A DNA stretch of 64,000 bases from Chondrus crispus (taxonomy: Eukaryota; Rhodophyta; Florideophyceae; Gigartinales; Gigartinaceae), in contig NW_005178559.1 in NCBI RefSeq assembly GCF_000350225.1, forward strand, positions 5,987 through 69,986. The letters are read 5' to 3'. Both the position numbers and the translations under genes were made by a program. Positions 63,045-64,000 of the stretch are shown in pieces. Under the pieces are notes generated by a model, which saw nothing but the letters and a program-made list of their open reading frames with translations, was not told the DNA's origin and did not search any database. The number at the start of each line of letters is the position of its first letter. The stretch's first letter is position 1.

Positions 63045-63170
63045 GATTGTGGCGCTTCGTTTGCGCGCGGCTGGTCCGCCGCGCCGCGGCGGCGCATGCC
63101 GCGCGTGAAAATGGCATCGGGGTCGCGTGTTCGGTTCCGGCAAAGGCGGTCCGAAACGACGCCCCGCGTA
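63045..63170. other. 3' flank of the host gene
   Basis: Short GC-rich stretch with the palindromic run GCCGCGCCGCGGCGGC. No recognisable polyadenylation signal before the MITE. Confidence 0.35.
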
Positions 63171-63526
63171 CAAGAGCAGGTACCTATTTTTTGAACAGTG
63201 AATGGCAAAGTTGAACACCCCAAATTTTACTTTTTTTAACGTTTGAAAAACGAATCAAATTGAAACGCGCCCAGACTTTGCTCTCAGTGGGATGCTCACT
63301 AGAAGCGCCATGCTAGACCCGAAGAATGCTCTCCCGTTCTCAAGTGCAACATGAGGTTTTTTACGAGGGTGGAGCATGTGGGCTGGACTGCATCTGATTT
63401 TCCGAACTTGAAAAACGAATAAAATTTGACGTTTCAACCACTTGTCAATGCACCGTGGCGTTCAATAAGAAAAAATAAATTTTCCAAAAAAACAGAAAGT
63501 GTTCAATAAATAGGTGCCCGTTCTTG
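63171..63526. mobile_element. MITE, 356 bp, TA-flanked
   Basis: Termini CAAGAGCAGGTACCTATT and, reversed, CAAGAACGGGCACCTATT, flanked by TA (63169-63170 and 63527-63528). An inner GTTGAACACC/GGCGTTCAATA motif extends the symmetry. AT-rich, non-coding. TA flanks suggest the Tc1/mariner superfamily. Confidence 0.7.
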
Positions 63527-64000
63527 TAGATTAGATATTTGGGTCCTAGATATTTTCGTGTATCGCCGTATCCGGCACGGGTACCCGCCGAGACATCAGT
63601 ATTGAGGAGACGCATGGTTCCAGCCGTAAAAATATGGAAGCATGCAGCGCTTGTCAGGGATACGGCCCGCCAGATGCGCTCCATGCTCCATTTGTCTCCT
63701 GGCTTTTCCAACACCGTGCCCACAGCATCAGTCCGCTACGAACTCTGTACGTCAACGTGAGAACTGCCCAAGCGTCGTGAGTGTGGAAAGCGACACCATT
63801 CGCCAAGTTAGTGCGATAAGAAGTGTGAAAAAAAGCTGGGCACACTCCAGCTGCATTCGTGCTTTTCGTGATTGGAATCAGAAACTATTGCTTAACAGAC
63901 AGATTTGTCATGCCTCGAAGCGAGACTATTGAGGAGACCCCCCCTGTATCTGAAAAGATGGCCTTAGAGCATCACCACCGGTAGGTGATCAAATGACCAA
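63527..64000. other. window end, nothing recognised
   Basis: Short overlapping ORFs (for example 63642-63932 on plus) have no family resemblance. A gene could begin beyond the window. Confidence 0.3.

Noticed and set aside
1-64000. tRNA or rRNA genes
   Set aside because: No cloverleaf with a GGTTCGA-type T arm or rRNA core sequence was noticed by eye; a covariance-model scan would be needed to exclude tRNAs fully.

Overview
This window is eukaryotic nuclear DNA made mostly of nested transposable elements, with little host coding sequence. The base composition is mosaic. The one host gene I can defend (62445-63044, a probable mitochondrial membrane protein) is intronless and GC-rich, and captured fragments of a nucleoporin and a Na+/K+-type P-ATPase also occur. 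A TE-rich, intron-poor alga, most likely a red alga, is my best guess, but that is inference. I see no rRNA, tRNA, CRISPR array or bacterial operon.

Layout. 1-2081: GC-rich, no recognised gene. 2082-5094: a MITE-like element, a decayed Tc1 element with flanking TA, and an 800-bp non-autonomous TIR element. 5450-6356: a copia fossil ending in a fold-back. 6390-12794: a pogo-like element (TA flanks) whose left end is split by a MULE (6418-10070).

12900-35235 is the most interesting object. Two inverted arms of about 410 bp, flanked by TACG on both sides, enclose a ParB-like/DNA-methyltransferase fusion (minus strand), a divergent DUF7869-like protein (plus strand), and fragments of a nucleoporin and a P-type ATPase gene. 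Its right arm is interrupted by a young 13.1-kb Ty3 chromovirus (21936-35034; LTRs differ at 2 of 619 bases) that also carries a long antisense ORF. Without the Ty3 the element is about 9.2 kb. I do not recognise it as a named superfamily.

36300-46887: a small fold-back element, unidentified decayed coding sequence, Ty3 pol and LTR-gag fossils lying head to head, and a second, internally deleted MULE of the same family. 46935-51420: two long charged ORFs of unclear origin, one with a minisatellite-encoded N-terminus, the other with a short segment resembling PP4 regulatory subunit 3. 52898-59539: a non-autonomous LTR element with Gag and a chromodomain but no pol, plus a 79-bp minisatellite and a duplicated hairpin module. 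59748-61025: an uninterrupted PIF/Harbinger transposase. 61470-62299: a pogo/Tigger deletion derivative. 62445-63044: the host gene. 63171-63526: a MITE.

How the parts work together: the ParB-methyltransferase and the DUF7869 protein are divergent genes of one mobile element and share a 1-kb intergenic region. Gag, Pol and the antisense ORF belong to the Ty3. The remaining sequence is layered insertion history. The order can be read in places: MULE after pogo, Ty3 after the large TIR element.
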